From contig JAQFVV010000056.1 of the NCBI GenBank assembly GCA_028023455.1, forward strand, positions 5,479,717 to 5,543,716: DNA of 64,000 nt. Reading direction: 5' to 3'. The position numbers and the translations under genes are program-made. Below, one piece after another: positions 12,201-28,235 of this stretch (its first letter is position 1; every line of letters starts with the position of its first letter). The notes under the pieces were generated by a model. That model was not told the DNA's origin. It was given only the letters and a program-made list of their open reading frames with translations, and searched no databases. The stretch comes from Epiperipatus broadwayi (taxonomy: Eukaryota > Onychophora > Udeonychophora > Euonychophora > Peripatidae).

Positions 12201-12820
12201 ACTTTACATCTTCAAAATCATGACCATAATTTAGTTTTACCTTTCATGATTGTAAATCTCTATTGAAGAAAATGTTCTTATACATTTATTCTCCCTTTCA
12301 ACTGACATTTCAGTTAAGAACTATCTAATAAACTGACTATATCTGATGAGTGATGATGATTACATAAATAATCTCAGAGCAATAATAACAGATATGACAA
12401 GACAAAAACTATGAAGTAAACATTAGAAATTTGCCGTTTAGTTTTTTTAAAGCATCAAAGGGAATTAAAGAGTCTTTTTTTCCAAATAACAGAAAATTCC
12501 TTTCTGAAGCTTCATAAGCAATATAGAGATTTTAGAACAGAATTTCAATACTGACAAATAAAGAATCATTTGTGAATTAAATCTAAAGAAAAGATTCAAA
12601 CAATTATAACTGTAATCACTGTAAATCCTTATTTAATTTAACAAGTGACTTAAAGTACAATATCCATGGTCCGATTAAATCTGTGGTTATTTTTATGTAT
12701 GGTTATGATACAAAAAAATTATTTTATGAATTTATTAATCTAACAAACTTATTCATCAGATATATTCAGCTTCATCAAATTAAAACAGGTTTTTTTTTTT
12801 TTTCAATATTAAAAATGGAA
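12201..12820. other. Non-coding stretch, no gene
   Basis: No recognisable coding potential. The plus-strand frame beginning at 12,683 has a low-complexity start and only its downstream part may be LINE-derived. Confidence 0.5.
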
Positions 12821-13235
12821 AGACTGGAGGTCCTTAAAAGAGAAGAAAATATTGCATTAATTACATCCGGAAATTACTGTCAACTACTATATCAAAAATA
12901 CTCTCAAAGATTTTATTGTATCTTTAGGCAATAAAAATTATTATCATGCTCTCAGATTGGTTGTAGCGAATCAAGAACCACTATGGAAATGGTATTTCTT
13001 AGTAGAAAAATGTAAAAAAAAAACTCCAAGTGTCATGAATTAAATTATAAGTTTATATATATTGCGTTTATTGATTTAAATGAGGCATTTAACTTATTCA
13101 AGTCAAAATGTTTAAAGCAGGTTTGAAATTAGCATCAGAAGTTAGCTCTGAAATTAGCCACATAAGTTTATTCCTATTATAAGATTTTCCATGATAGAAT
13201 GAGAGAAAGTATTATTACTAAAGCCCTTAATTATT
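12821..13235 (+). pseudogene. Decayed LINE RT fragment
   Basis: Broken plus-strand frames keep recognisable RT islands. YIAFIDLNEAFNLF near 13,057-13,098 corresponds to motif A (F-x-D-L-x-x-AFD). It is followed by FIPIIRFSHDRMRE near 13,160-13,205, a block that usually follows motif A at this spacing. A related block (LLHDRMRG) occurs at 39.84-39.87 kb. Stops interrupt the frame. The fragment ends where the dispersed repeat at 13,238 begins. Confidence 0.55.
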
Positions 13236-13237
13236 AT

Positions 13238-13890
13238 TGGCTGAGTGAGGTAAAAGTCAAAACTTTTAATTGGTCAATTTAAAGTCAATTGTCAAAATAT
13301 ATTCATCTTTTAATATTATATTCACTTTAGTTTCATTTTAATAATTTGTCAGATTATGAAAGTGAATGAAAGTTTGTTCAAAAATACATTTTGATTTATA
13401 ATTAGAAAAATATTCGATAGTGGCAGAAATTAAAAGGAACATCACTCACCAATGAAAAAGATTTGCTGATGTCATGATTTCTTTCCACTTTTATGTTGCA
13501 ATAAGTACGTTAAAATAAATAAATAATTCTTGCTAAAATCTTAACTATTTTTCTAAAATAATTTTATTTTTAGCATATTTTATCAAAATAATTTATAATT
13601 TGTCAAAAATACTGTTAAAATGATCTAAAACATTCGTTTATCATTTTCGAAATAAAACAAAAACAGATCGTAACTCTTTACTTTTGGCAGCCATTTTCTT
13701 TGTTGTCAAAATTTAACAGCCAATAAGATTCAAGAAAGGGCGGTATTTTTCTTTTGTTTGATGTATAAGATCATTTTTATTGATTTTTTACTTGTAAAAT
13801 AATTCAAGAGAAGGTAGCATCTTACAGAACTTTTTTTAATCTTTAAAACAAGCACAAAATCATAATCATAGTATGAAAAGTGACCGATTT
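13238..13890. repeat. Non-coding dispersed repeat, copy 1
   Basis: About 650 bp that runs collinearly, in the same orientation, with 45,108-45,750. Shared anchors include TTTAATATTATATTCA, AATAATTTGTCAGATTATG, CTAAAATCTTAACTATTTTT and TTTACTTGTAAAATAATTC followed by AGAGAAG. There is no conserved open frame and no clear terminal inverted repeat or poly(A) tail. It is best described as an unclassified interspersed repeat or an old segmental copy. Confidence 0.8.
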
Positions 13891-16245
13891 AGAGTGACGT
13901 TAAGCCACTTAACTTTTAAACGAATTCATCATGCAAAGAGCTAAAGGTGAAAAATTAGAATGTAATTAACATTAAAATTACCTAATAAATAGAAATATGT
14001 TTTAGCTTTGACTTAATTTATATTTTTATGACTAATGATCTTTAAAATAGTTGAAGCTTAGAACAATATTTAGGCAGTTTCATAAAATATGCATAAAATT
14101 GGTGAATTTTTTAATCTAAATCAATTAAATGCAAAAACAAAATTTTTAGACTTTTGGGTTTTAGAATTACAATATGCTTATTATTGGGCTATTATTGCTA
14201 ACAGTTAATTTTAAAAGAAGATTCATGTCCTAAATCAGTGAATGGGGAAATAACAATATTCTGTAACTTTTGTCTTGAGAATGTGAATCAGTTAAAATAT
14301 CATGATAGATTTTTAGGTAGAAAGACAGATTTGACAGTCCAGGGTGCAGCAGCACTCCAATATAATGGTTTCTGCCATTGTTCAAATTAAAAAATAATAT
14401 ATATTTTATTTATTGATATAATTACTTTAAACAAATTAGGTTGAAGTTCTGCCATCTTTATTGTAAAAAAAATGAAATATATATATCAACATTTAGTCAC
14501 TGGAAATTTTTCATTTAAAAATGCTGTAGAATATTTAGAAAATATGATAGCAAGATTGAAAAATCATTTAATAATCTTTTTCAATTTCCTGGATATGATG
14601 AAAATAATTTTATTATTGAAATGGCAAATGAATAAATAATATGACTTCATAAAATTATTTTATAAAGAACTTGAAAATGCTTTTTGGAGAAAAGCAGATC
14701 TAAAGAATATAATATTAAATGTTAGAATGAGAATAGAATAATAAAAAATGGCTACAATTGGCAATATATTGAAGTCTTTTAGAAAAAAGTTTGATATGAA
14801 AGAAAAAAAACAGCATTACAAAATATTAGATAAATTGACTTTGTGCCCTAGATTTGTATTATATAAATTAATTTGTGTATCATGGAGCAAGAATTTCTAT
14901 ACCTGTTAATGGGTGGCAGCTGATAACTGAATAAATAGTAGTATAATACTCAAGTGCTATGAAAATAGATATTACTTTTAAATCATTAGCAACTCTGCAA
15001 TCTGGAGAAATAACAATTATGTCTATAGAAATATATATTTTCAAATTATTATTATTTATAATTTGATTCTTGTCAGGAGAAAAATTTACTAAATTAAAAT
15101 TTAACTCAAGAACAACTTTGTTATTTAAAATATCAATATTTTGTTATGAATTTTACAGGGTATAGTTTTAGTAAAGATACTGTAAATTACACTTACTGTC
15201 ACTGTATTTGATTCATTCTTTGGTCGTGCATAAATTAAAGTTAAAATTATATATATATTATAAAAAAAGATGGGTAATTGTGGTTATCCTATCTACCAAA
15301 CTTGCCAGATTATTTTTGTTTAAATATACACTTTCAGAGGCATGCAAATTCATTCAGAAGTTATGTCAATTTTTTTATATAATGTTGTGGTTTTTTTTTT
15401 ATATTAATACAAAAAAAAACAATAAAGTGGAAATATTATAATTAATTATAATTAACAATAATAAATAAAAAGTAAATTCCAATTCCTATATATATATATA
15501 TATATTAAAACAGTATATTCTCAATTACCCTTCTTTATAAATAATGAAACGTCTTTATTTATAAAATATTTGATTACTGTTAACAGTCTCAACATTGGCA
15601 TTTAACTTACACTTATACTTTATATATAAAAATACATGAAACATCTTTACATACATTTTTTATAAAGAAAGATGAGGTTATTTGATTAGTTTTGTTATAT
15701 ATAAACATCGTTTACATGTTATAGCATTTTACAGTTTATTTATTACTGGTAATTATAAGTAATCATAATATTTCGGCTTTTTTTTTTGTATTAATATAAA
15801 AAAATAGAAGTGTTATAGTGAAAAAAAAAGTGAATATTAAATATAATCGTTATCGCATACCCCTGAAATTGTATATTCAAACAAATTTCATCTATTAAAC
15901 TTGGTAGACAGGATAATGCTTAAGTAACAAAAATTGGCTTATGATAAGAAAATAAAATTTAATATTTTTTTTACTAAATAATAATTGTTTGTGTTTAGAA
16001 TATTGTGAATCAATAAAATCTAAATACATTACGTTAAATATATATATATTAAATATATAAATATTCATTCAAACCTACACCACTTCTTTTATCAAGGATA
16101 ACTTGAAGAATAGAGTAAAAACATTCAGTTGGTGAAAGGATTGCACTTAACAAGAATATCTCAGTTTGTCAAACCTGTACTTACTTGTAGACTAGATGAC
16201 TTTAAAAGTCTTCACCATCATTGTAGTATAAAAGAATATTTCCTC
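13891..16245. other. Non-coding stretch; one short orphan frame
   Basis: A+T-rich with T-runs and TA runs. A 53-codon plus-strand frame at 14,748-14,909 begins MATIGNILKSFRKKF. I recognise no family, and it may be a decayed transposon remnant. A frame at 15,208-15,441 is low-complexity and hydrophobic with no domain. Confidence 0.45.
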
Positions 16246-16690
16246 TTACTGAATAATAGAACAATTCCGATCTTAGTTTTTGAGGCTAATCTTTGTTGAT
16301 GATGAATGATTCAACAAAACAAAAACTGTCAACTGTATTTTTATTATCAATTTTGAAATCATCTGCTGAATCAGTCATTACAATTCTTCATATTTATTTG
16401 TTGTAATTTCATATTTTTATATTGTTTTTTTAACCTTGCTAATAAGAGTCTAAATATTTCTATTCTTGCAGTTATCAATGTGTTGTGTCATCAACATATC
16501 TAAGATTGTAGATGGTAAAAATGTTTTCTTCTAATCCTTGATTGTCTTGAACCAATCTGACTTCCTTTTCTGCATACTCAATATATAAATTGAATAAACA
16601 GCTTTGTTTTAACTTCATTATTAATGTGAAATCCTTTAGTTTCATCATAGTTTCTCCATAAGTCAATTAATGGTTCTGGTATATTCATTT
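16246..16690 (-). pseudogene. LINE RT remnant with altered motif C
   Basis: The minus-strand frame 16,475-16,666 reads LFNLYIEYAEKEVRL and ends with YNLRYVDDTTH. This matches the block running from the end of motif B to motif C of non-LTR RTs (canonical LFNLY...IRYADDT). The alanine of YADD is replaced by valine here. Downstream, broken frames near 16,310-16,370 (TVDSFCFVESFI) fit the usual TV-x-x-F-x-FLGS-x-I segment. It is a short fragment with nothing intact. Confidence 0.65.
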
Positions 16691-16805
16691 CCTAAAAACA
16701 TATCATGCAATAACAAGAACTTTATTTTTTGAAAAAAAAAGCTCTTTATTATTATTATTAAAAAATCTTATCTCCAGTAAATCTAATATTAATACAAATG
16801 AAACG

Positions 16806-20090
<3,285 letters not shown>

Positions 20091-23000
20091 TTTGTGAAGA
20101 GTGCCTGGTTTTCAAATATTTACTCTCTACATATATACATATCATTATTTACATACATTTCTTTAAATTACCCATCATTTTCTTCAATATTCCTTTTATG
20201 CAACTGTTCTTATATGTTTTAATCTTTTTGATTGACTATTTTAAATTAGCTAATACCTTCATTTCCATATTTCACACAATGTTGATTCTCTGCTTTGCCA
20301 TATCTTTTCCATCATTTTCCTTGGTAGATGTCTTAAACATTGATCAAAATATTTATCACATTCTTTATCCAATTTCTTCAGCCAGTTGTACTTTTTATTA
20401 TCAAAAATGATACCACACCTTATTGTCCACATTGTCTTTAATGTGTGCACCACAGTCATTGCATTATGCGGGTTAAATTTTTTTACGTTTTGTATTACCA
20501 AACTTCTCAGATTTATAATTGGAGTATGAAATACTTTATTTTTTATTTGTTTAAATGTGCTGCATTCCTCAAACAAATGCAAAGATGTCTCTTTTCTGGT
20601 CCTACAAAATATACATACTGTTTCCAGACTCATATTTAATATTTTATTTAGATATGTTATTGTTGGAAGTATGTCATTCATTAATTTAAAAATAAATTTC
20701 ATGTAAGATGGAGGAACACATATTGACTAAAAATTCTTCAAAACACTCTTTTTTGACACTTCTACCCAAGAAGATCCCTCCCAATCCATTTGTTTTTTTA
20801 AATCCATATTATATTGAACAAGTTGGTTATGTTTAATTCATCTTGTAAGTCTTTGTATGCTATGAAAACATCTGCCATGAAAGATCTTTTTTCTTTTCCT
20901 ATTTTACTTAAGTATTTTTACATTACATATTGGTGGATTAAAACATTGGTTTTGTATTACATTCATGTATGTTCTCACTTCAATGTAAGACACATGTACT
21001 TGTGGATCAATCAGGTTATGTCATTGGTAATTGCAATTGACAGCAGTCTTAATGCTTTTCCCCAAATATATTTTTTTCCTATCCTATTTATTTTGTTTAT
21101 TGTTTTATTGTATTAATTTACCCAAGGAGTATAGTATCCCAAAATCCCTGTTACTATAGCATTATATATTTTTGCTCTTGTAACCTCATAGAGTCTTATC
21201 AATGAAAAATTCTTAATTTTTTGTTCAATTTTCTCAATTATTATTTTATTTAAATAATTGTTCATACTAGGTTTAGGCATGTATAATGGTATTCCCAATA
21301 AGACTGATGAAATGGCTTGATAATTGCATGGCATCTTTTTACCTGTTAAGTTGCTATGCTGTAGATTTTATTGGTTAGATATATGAATGTGTTTTTATTT
21401 GGAAATTTTCTAGAAGATTAATGACTACCTACATATTATAATTGTTTTGGAATATTATTATTATATCATCTATAAAAGCAGTTACACCTATCTTCACACC
21501 CAAATGTAGTAGATAAAGACTGGGTATTTGCCCCTCTATATTTTTTACCAAAGGATCTATATAAATAGCAAATAGGAGTGCAGCCAATGATGAGCCCTGC
21601 AGAATTACCCTCTTTGGGATAAATAAGTTTGATTTTCTCCTAAATTTTTTTATTGATATTCTACCATTTTTTTTATATAGTTTTCAATTGCTGGGACTAG
21701 ATATTTGTGTTTGGGCATTAGGTTATTTAACATTTCTATTAGGTATGACCAATTTATCAAATCATATGCTGATTTAAAATCTATTTGTATAATGTAGTAT
21801 TGTGTTAGTTTCAATTCTTTAGCATATTTTATTGCTTCATGAATTTTTATAGCTGCATTCACTGCTCATCTCCCTTTTATAACATGATGTGCAGATGAAA
21901 TTTTATCATTTATCAATTGGTGTAGACTTTTTAATAATATTCAGCCTAATATTTTTGAGTCAATATCCTCAATTGAAATATGTCTCAGATCATTCATTCC
22001 TGCAATCTGAACTGACTTATCCTTTCTTGAGATTAAAAATTATCATATTATTCATGTATGGCCATTAAATTCTTTCATAACACATCTGATTAAAGTATTT
22101 CCATATTGCTTGTTTTAATGCATAATCCATTAGCTTGTATACATATGATAGAACTGAATCATTTGCCAATGTTATTCATATCTTTAGTTTATTAATCTCA
22201 TGTTGTATTTCATCCGTTGTTATATATTTTCTTTGCTCTTCCTTATAATACATCTATTTTCACCAAATTTTATGTTTAGCTTTTCTAATATATATTCATC
22301 AACATATATTCCCCATGCAAAGCTGTCTCCATCCTTCTTTATTGCAGTGATACCCTTAGTGTGCAATATGTAAACTTTTGCATAATTAATCATTGGTTTT
22401 GATATTTTTCCTAAATTAGATATTAACTTTCTAATTTTCATTGTTTGATTTTCTTGTTACATTTGTTGATATAAATTACTGTATTCATCCTGTAGTCTAT
22501 ATAATAATTCTTGATTCGGTCTGAAACTTGTTAAATCTTGTAGTGTTTTTTGTATTTCTAATTCTCTATATTTTATTTGATTTATTGATAATTTTTAAAA
22601 TTTTTTCTTGCATAACTCAGAAAGTTCTTTCCTTATCTTATACCATACAATACAGAGTGGTAATTTTATTATTATTAAAAAATTTGATATTTGATCAGTT
22701 GTAAAGTTAATCTGATCAGATATATTCCTTTTAATAGAATATCTATATTTACTTATAATTTATCTATAATCATTAATCTCTAGCTGTACACTGAGATGAT
22801 CTGTAAAGCCAACCAGTGAAGTCAAAATTTTTGCATTGTTTACTTTAGGTCCTGAAACAAAAAATAGATTTATAAGTGATGTGGTCCTACTATTGAAAAA
22901 GGAGTATGCATTGATTGAGTATTTATCTTGCAATGCAATGAGTACAAGGACATTTCATTCATTTTATTCTTTAATACTTTTGGAATGTTTCTATATGTAC

Positions 23001-23260
23001 AGTTTAGACTCTCATATTTTTTTTTTTTTTTTTTTTAAAATTTTTTTTGGGAATTTTTTTTTTTTTTTTAAATTCCCCCCCCTTTTGACACAGAATACAT
23101 GCAATCAAATAATGCAAGATTTTTTGATAAATAAAAGAAATAGCAATATAATTTGTTTGTAAGGTTAGTATCTGAATCCCTTTCTATTTCTGAATGTATA
23201 TTTATTAACACTACCACTCCTTGAACTGATCTATCATTACCTTTATATAATACAATATTT
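20091..23260 (-). pseudogene. Decayed LINE with endonuclease, RT and C-terminal finger
   Basis: Minus-strand element read in order from high to low coordinates. An SLVGFTDHLSVQLEI segment at 22,770-22,820 resembles the SDH block of the AP endonuclease. The linker frame is 22,220-22,441. RT motif A is QIDFKSAYDLINW (21,650-21,862). Motif B is LQGSSLAALLFAIYIDPL near 21,545-21,600. Motif C is FIDD near 21,450. The connection region follows (21,113-21,334). The 147-codon frame 20,259-20,702 contains a C-x2-C...H...C finger (CIFC, HLFEEC) as found after RT in several LINE clades. Layout and motifs resemble the element at 30-36 kb but sequences are clearly diverged. Many stops and frameshifts; ends uncertain. 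Confidence 0.8.
23000..23090. repeat. Homopolymer-rich tract
   Basis: Long T-runs separated by short A and G stretches and followed by CCCCCCCC near 23,075. It could be polymerase slippage or an insertion tail within the decayed LINE, or an assembly weak point. Confidence 0.6.
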
Positions 23261-23399
23261 TCTTTTTTAACTTACCTGTTATATTAACTTGGGCATATTT
23301 AAGTTTGTGCATACCCATTACAGTAAAGTAATATATATTAAGGCTATAACCTTAAGACCATGTGCCTGAAAAATGACCTTTTTCAAGCATACAGACATT

Positions 23400-24390
23400 T
23401 TTTTTAATATCAGGTTATTTCTATCATAATAACTCTATTCAAGTTTAATTTTAGGATCAAGTTTGTCCTTAGTTAATTTCTTCTAATTATTGATTACCAC
23501 TCTTTACTTTCTTCTTATGAGAAAATCCATTCAGCATTGCATAGTCTTTTTTTATTTATCTTTAGTTCTATGTTTATCTGATAATTCTTGTAACATTTCC
23601 TGAAACTTTGAAACATTATTTCTAAAAAGTAGCATTATCTTCAAAATTTATTCTCATAACTTTTTTTTCAATCCCCACTATGATGGCCTAAAAGTTTTGG
23701 AATATGGATTCATCTTATGTAGATTCTTATCACCATTAATCCTTTTAATGTCACTATGTAAACTAATATTGCATAATGATAAATAATCTTCAGATTATGT
23801 CAAAATCCTGATGGTCCAAAGCTTTAATTACTCTAGAAATGCTTGTAAAATCAAATGCCTTTTCATACTGTACAAATCCAAAGCAGAATAAGAATTCATA
23901 TTCACAGCTCTTTTCTATAGTCTCTGTCAAAACTCGGACAAGACCCACCATGCTACAAAATATTTTTGAATCCAACTTAGTCTTTAATTAGTTTAAATTC
24001 AAATTGCAGCAGATGAGTTGTAATCATCTTAACAAAAATTGTGTTTAAAACTGATAAAGGAATGATAGGCCTTTACTTTCTAATATTTTTTATCGCCCTT
24101 TTTAAATATCAACATTACTAAAGCATTCTTTCAATTATCTGGAGCATTTTTATTATTCAAATATTAGACATATACTTTTGACAGCAGTTTTCGACTTATT
24201 TACCTGCTTCTTTTAAAATATCAATAATAATTCTATTATTTTCTGGAAACTTTTCCATTTCCTTTATAGATTTCAAATTTTGCTTTTTCATTTAAAATGT
24301 TGGCAATTCAGAAGATATAATAATTATAATGGTTACTTTGTTTTTTCTTCTTTATTATTTTGTAATTATTTACAGAACTTTCCATGCATT
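23400..24390 (-). pseudogene. Decayed RTE-like RT fragment
   Basis: Parallel on the minus strand to the RTE element at 9.3-11.7 kb. The frame 23,790-23,975 reads CEYEFLFCFGFVQYEKAFDF (motif A, compare CFGFVDYEKAFDS), then SRVIKALDHQ. Lower coordinates match the region around motif C and the lysine-rich block after it (TAATTTCTTCTAATTATTGA against 9,880-9,900). The piece at 24,064-24,350 covers the RT start and preceding linker that the younger element lacks. Multiple stops; not functional. Confidence 0.75.
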
Positions 24391-24426
24391 TCATGATATC
24401 GTCTCTCTTTTTAGTAACAAGTTCGT

Positions 24427-24428
24427 CT

Positions 24429-24460
<32 letters not shown>

Positions 24461-24475
24461 CACACACACATACAC
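24427..24475. repeat. Compound (TC)n(TA)n(CA)n microsatellite
   Basis: CTCTCTCT, then TATATATA, then CACACACA in direct succession. Confidence 0.9.
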
Positions 24476-26290
24476 ATGTATCGTGGTTATTCCAGGTTTT
24501 TTAAGCTAGTATATTTAATACTATTATCAAGGGATATTAAGATATGCTATGGTTTACAAACTATTGATATTATATATAGCATTCACGAAATACAAAATAG
24601 CTCTTATCAATTATACCCCATGCTTTCTTCAAATCAGTAATGATATGAGCCAACATATTTTAAATTCCTAAATTGTATATGATTCCATGTCAAATCATTT
24701 ACCAATGACATGAATATCTTTAAAACAATTTCAATATAAGCACTCGATACAATAAGTCTCTCAAAAAATAAATATAAATTTATTTTTCAAATTTCTTTTG
24801 CAAAAAGTATGCTCCCTTTTCAGACATGTTTTAGAATTTGTTTTTATTCTTCTTTATAAAATAATCTACACGAAAGCCTATTTAATTTGGATTTTCTTTT
24901 TAATTTACACACACCGTTCACATAAAGAATATATGTATCACTTTCTTTTTCTCAAATTTTAAACTCATTTTCACGATTCTTTTTTGTTCTTTTATTAAAA
25001 TCATGTTAAATTTGCCTATCAAAACTCGAGTTAGTTTGATTTAGTTATTGTTGACAAGTTACCGTAATGATGGATTTTTAATTTTATTTATTGATTAATC
25101 ATAGAGTTTTTTGTTGAGATTGTTCCTCTCTGTCATAGTTTTGCCTTGAGACAGGGTGAATGTGTTTATATATGTGTTGGTATCTGTATGTATATAAATA
25201 GTAGAAATTAACTCCAGGATATAATAGTAGTTTCAATAACAGTTATTTTTATTATTTTAATATAAAATTATCGCTAGTTAAATTTTTCATTGAAAAACCA
25301 GAAAATTCTTATTGTGAATTGTTTAATACAATAATCTATTTTTAACGCCAAACAAATGCTGTCAATCCAGTTTGTTAACCATTTTACGAATATTACATAA
25401 ATTGAATAGAGGCTTTAGCAAATATTTAGTTTATGTAATATCTAATAATAGCTACAGTAATTAATTTTTAAAACAAGCTTTTTCTTTCTTTTTCAGAATT
25501 GGTATTCTTTTATAGTCTATTTGTTAAATGTTTTTAAAAAATACAAAAAGCATTAAATATTTTTTTACTATTTCATTACTAACATAATTAATAAAATGTA
25601 ATTTAATTTAAATGCAAGGTTTCTTTTAACTGTGACAAGCTTTTCTTAATACAGTAGTTAACTTCCAAAAAGTAAATCCTAATGTATTCACAAAATTCTA
25701 TTATACATGGCTAAAAAACAATATTCCAAAAAAATTTCATTTTATTATATCTGTAGAAAAAAATAATTTATGATGGATACTTAAAATCGAGTGGCAATCT
25801 ATTAGATAAAAAAATCTACCCTATGCTTGCAATTGTATATTTGAAATATAAAAACGAGATTGATTTTAGTTTCTAGAATCTATATAGTTATGACAATGCT
25901 GAATATCTTTTATATGTATAATCAAGACAGATAAAATTAAATTATGGTCCTCATTCTCCGAAAAAATTGCAAAATCATGAGCCAAAATAGAGGATACTAA
26001 AAATCCCCTATGTTTCCTAGATTGCCATCGACAATGACGTTTTAAGCAGCTATCTACAACTGTAGATCACTTTCAATTGATTGGAAGACTGCTCTGAATT
26101 GGAAGAATTGTTTAATCTTAAATGGAATATTGTTAGACTTTGTGAAATTCCAAGAAAAACTGAAAAGAGAATTGATTTGAATAATGGACATATACTTTGC
26201 TACAATGTCACAATATTGAAGCACAAATAGAATGAGGTTCATTATAAGTAAATATGGAAAACTAATACAGGGTACAAATAGATGCATATC
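24476..26290. other. Non-coding stretch, no gene
   Basis: A+T-rich with no recognisable coding frames. The small minus-strand frame 26,054-26,287 has no family match and partly overlaps the start of a plus-strand LINE remnant. Confidence 0.5.
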
Positions 26291-27640
26291 TTATTAGAGT
26301 AATAAGATTAATTACTCACCTTAAATAAAGTCATCATTTGTCAGATAATTTAAGTTTATGCACCAATAAGTTCTTAGTTGCAATGAATAAGAAATTTTAA
26401 TTAGAGATAATTAGACCAATCACATTTTAAAATTATCATGGAAGACTTTAATACTAATATTAAAAGAAATTGAAAGATGAAAGCATTATAGTAAATTTGA
26501 TTATGGTGCTAGAAGTGAAAGAGAATGCAGACTTGTAGAATTTTTAAGAAAAATATGAACTCTTCTTTTGAAAAAATATTATTGACATGGACTTAAACAA
26601 ATAAAAGTACAGTAAAATTAGATTAAAACTGTAAATATGAATTATAAGATTAGAATATTCTAATTCATCAGAAGTGATTATTAATTAGTGAGATATAGAA
26701 TACAAAAAAAACTTAAAAAGACCAAAGCTATTAAGAAAGGCAATGTTAAGACTTGATACCTACCTGACTTTCAACATCGTTCAATGAATTTAAATTCAGT
26801 TTTTGCAAAACATTTTAAAATATTAACAAGCTTCAAGAAAATGACTCAGACTTTATTGATATCAATAAAAAGATAACTTATAACATACTAAAAATTACTA
26901 CACAAATTACTAGATCAGAAAAAAAAACAATTTACCAGTACATTTTTGATTGAGATTAAGAAGAAATATAAAAATGTTTCAAAATGAATCATTTAGGGAA
27001 TAATCACATGTGAAGTTTTGAAGAGACAAACTCTCTAAAGTATAAAATATCTTGAAAATGAAGTTAAATTTCAGTCATAAAAAGAAAAGAAGATACTAAA
27101 AAAGATTAACATGGAGAAGTATGTAAAAAAAAATGCAAATAACTTTATAGCATTAAAGAATAAGAAAATAAAGTAATTCTATGATTATAACATATCTTTT
27201 GAAATTTCAAGCATTCTAAATGATATTCCAAAGAGTAAGCTTGTGGTTTAAGACCTGTAGAGGTCCCTACTATCGCATTTTTATATGCATGTGCTTGAGG
27301 CTACAGCCTTAATAAATATTAAATAAATTTATAAATGAAGAAATGAGATATTGATTATTCTTTATAAAATTAAAAAATCCAGGAGTGATAAAAATATAAC
27401 AGATGTAATAAACAAGTAGATGAACAAATAGAGAAATTATTGAAAAACATATATCTAAATAATAAAAATATACCAGATGAATGGAAAAATGCAACATTTA
27501 TATTGACATTTAAAAAAAATCGAAGAGAAGATATTAAATCACACATATCTCAATCAGTCAGTTTTATACAAAATCTTTACTAAAATCATTACAATTTATC
27601 TACACAGATTTTGGACTCAAAGCAATCAAAAGAATAAACT
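26291..27640 (+). pseudogene. Decayed RTE-like element, plus strand
   Basis: Broken plus-strand frames follow the RTE order. IMEDFNTNI near 26,438-26,464 corresponds to the endonuclease GDFNARIG block. Frame-shifted text follows resembling GYGNRNERGHRLVEF (FDYGARSERECRLVEF near 26,500). The linker comes next, then DEWKNATFILTF near 27,475-27,512, the block just before RT, and finally a degraded NYRPISLL region up to about 27,640. A short foreign module (27,235-27,300) sits inside it. Heavily decayed. Confidence 0.65.
27235..27300 (+). repeat. Short dispersed module, inverted copy
   Basis: GTAAGCTTGTGGTTTAAGAC followed by CTGTAGAGGTCCCTAC and ending GTGCTTGAGG. Its reverse complement occurs twice in tandem at 28,931-29,047. 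The centre (GTAGAGGTCCCTAC) is an imperfect palindrome, so transcripts could form a small hairpin. Confidence 0.8.
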
Positions 27641-28009
27641 ACATTTAAAAATGATAATATAATAAATCACACACACACATAAATATATTAAGAAAAGTTA
27701 TATAGACTAATCAATAAATAAAAGCTGTCTTTATGTTTTGAAAAAAATATAAATCATGCAATACTCTGGAAAATGTATTTTTTAACTTATTATCTTACCA
27801 CATACACCATACCAATCATTTGTGTATTTGCATGTAAATATAATTTTTATAATAATTTTAACTTTTATAATAATAAAGGTAAAGTATTATATATTCCATA
27901 AAGCTAACATTTTATAAAAATCAATGTAACTAAATAAAATAAACATTATGATAAAATTTAAAAAATAAAAAATTTTAACATTTTAAAATTTACTAAGGCT
28001 TTTGTAAAA
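27641..28009. other. Non-coding stretch
   Basis: A+T-rich with a short (CA)n near 27,670. No gene seen. Confidence 0.55.
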
Positions 28010-28205
28010 CCTCAAGAGTGTGCTTGTGATGGGATAGGATGTACGGCGGCTTCTCCTTAAATGAAGTCAAGAATCTCTCAGCAATTATGCCCAAAGAAAC
28101 CTGTTAGCCACTTTATTTTCCATTCCCCACTCTATGTTTTCCCATATTCTGCTCCATCCCATTTCCACAACATAATCTTTGTCAACTCTATGGCCGTTAT
28201 ATCTA
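28010..28205. repeat. Unclassified G+C-richer segment beginning with the module end
   Basis: Begins CCTCAAGAGTGTGCTTGTGA, matching the sequence between and after the tandem modules at 28,985-29,005. It then continues into about 170 bp of complex sequence (GGATGTACGGCGGCTTCTCC). The reverse complement has an open stretch of about 40 codons without a recognisable domain. It may be part of the same composite repeat. Confidence 0.5.
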
Positions 28206-28235
28206 AAAAAAATCTTTAAATCCTAACATAGAAAT

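Noticed and set aside
14470-14909. Possible hAT/ZBED-type transposase remnant
   Set aside because: Only vague resemblance over short, stop-broken stretches; no diagnostic motif.
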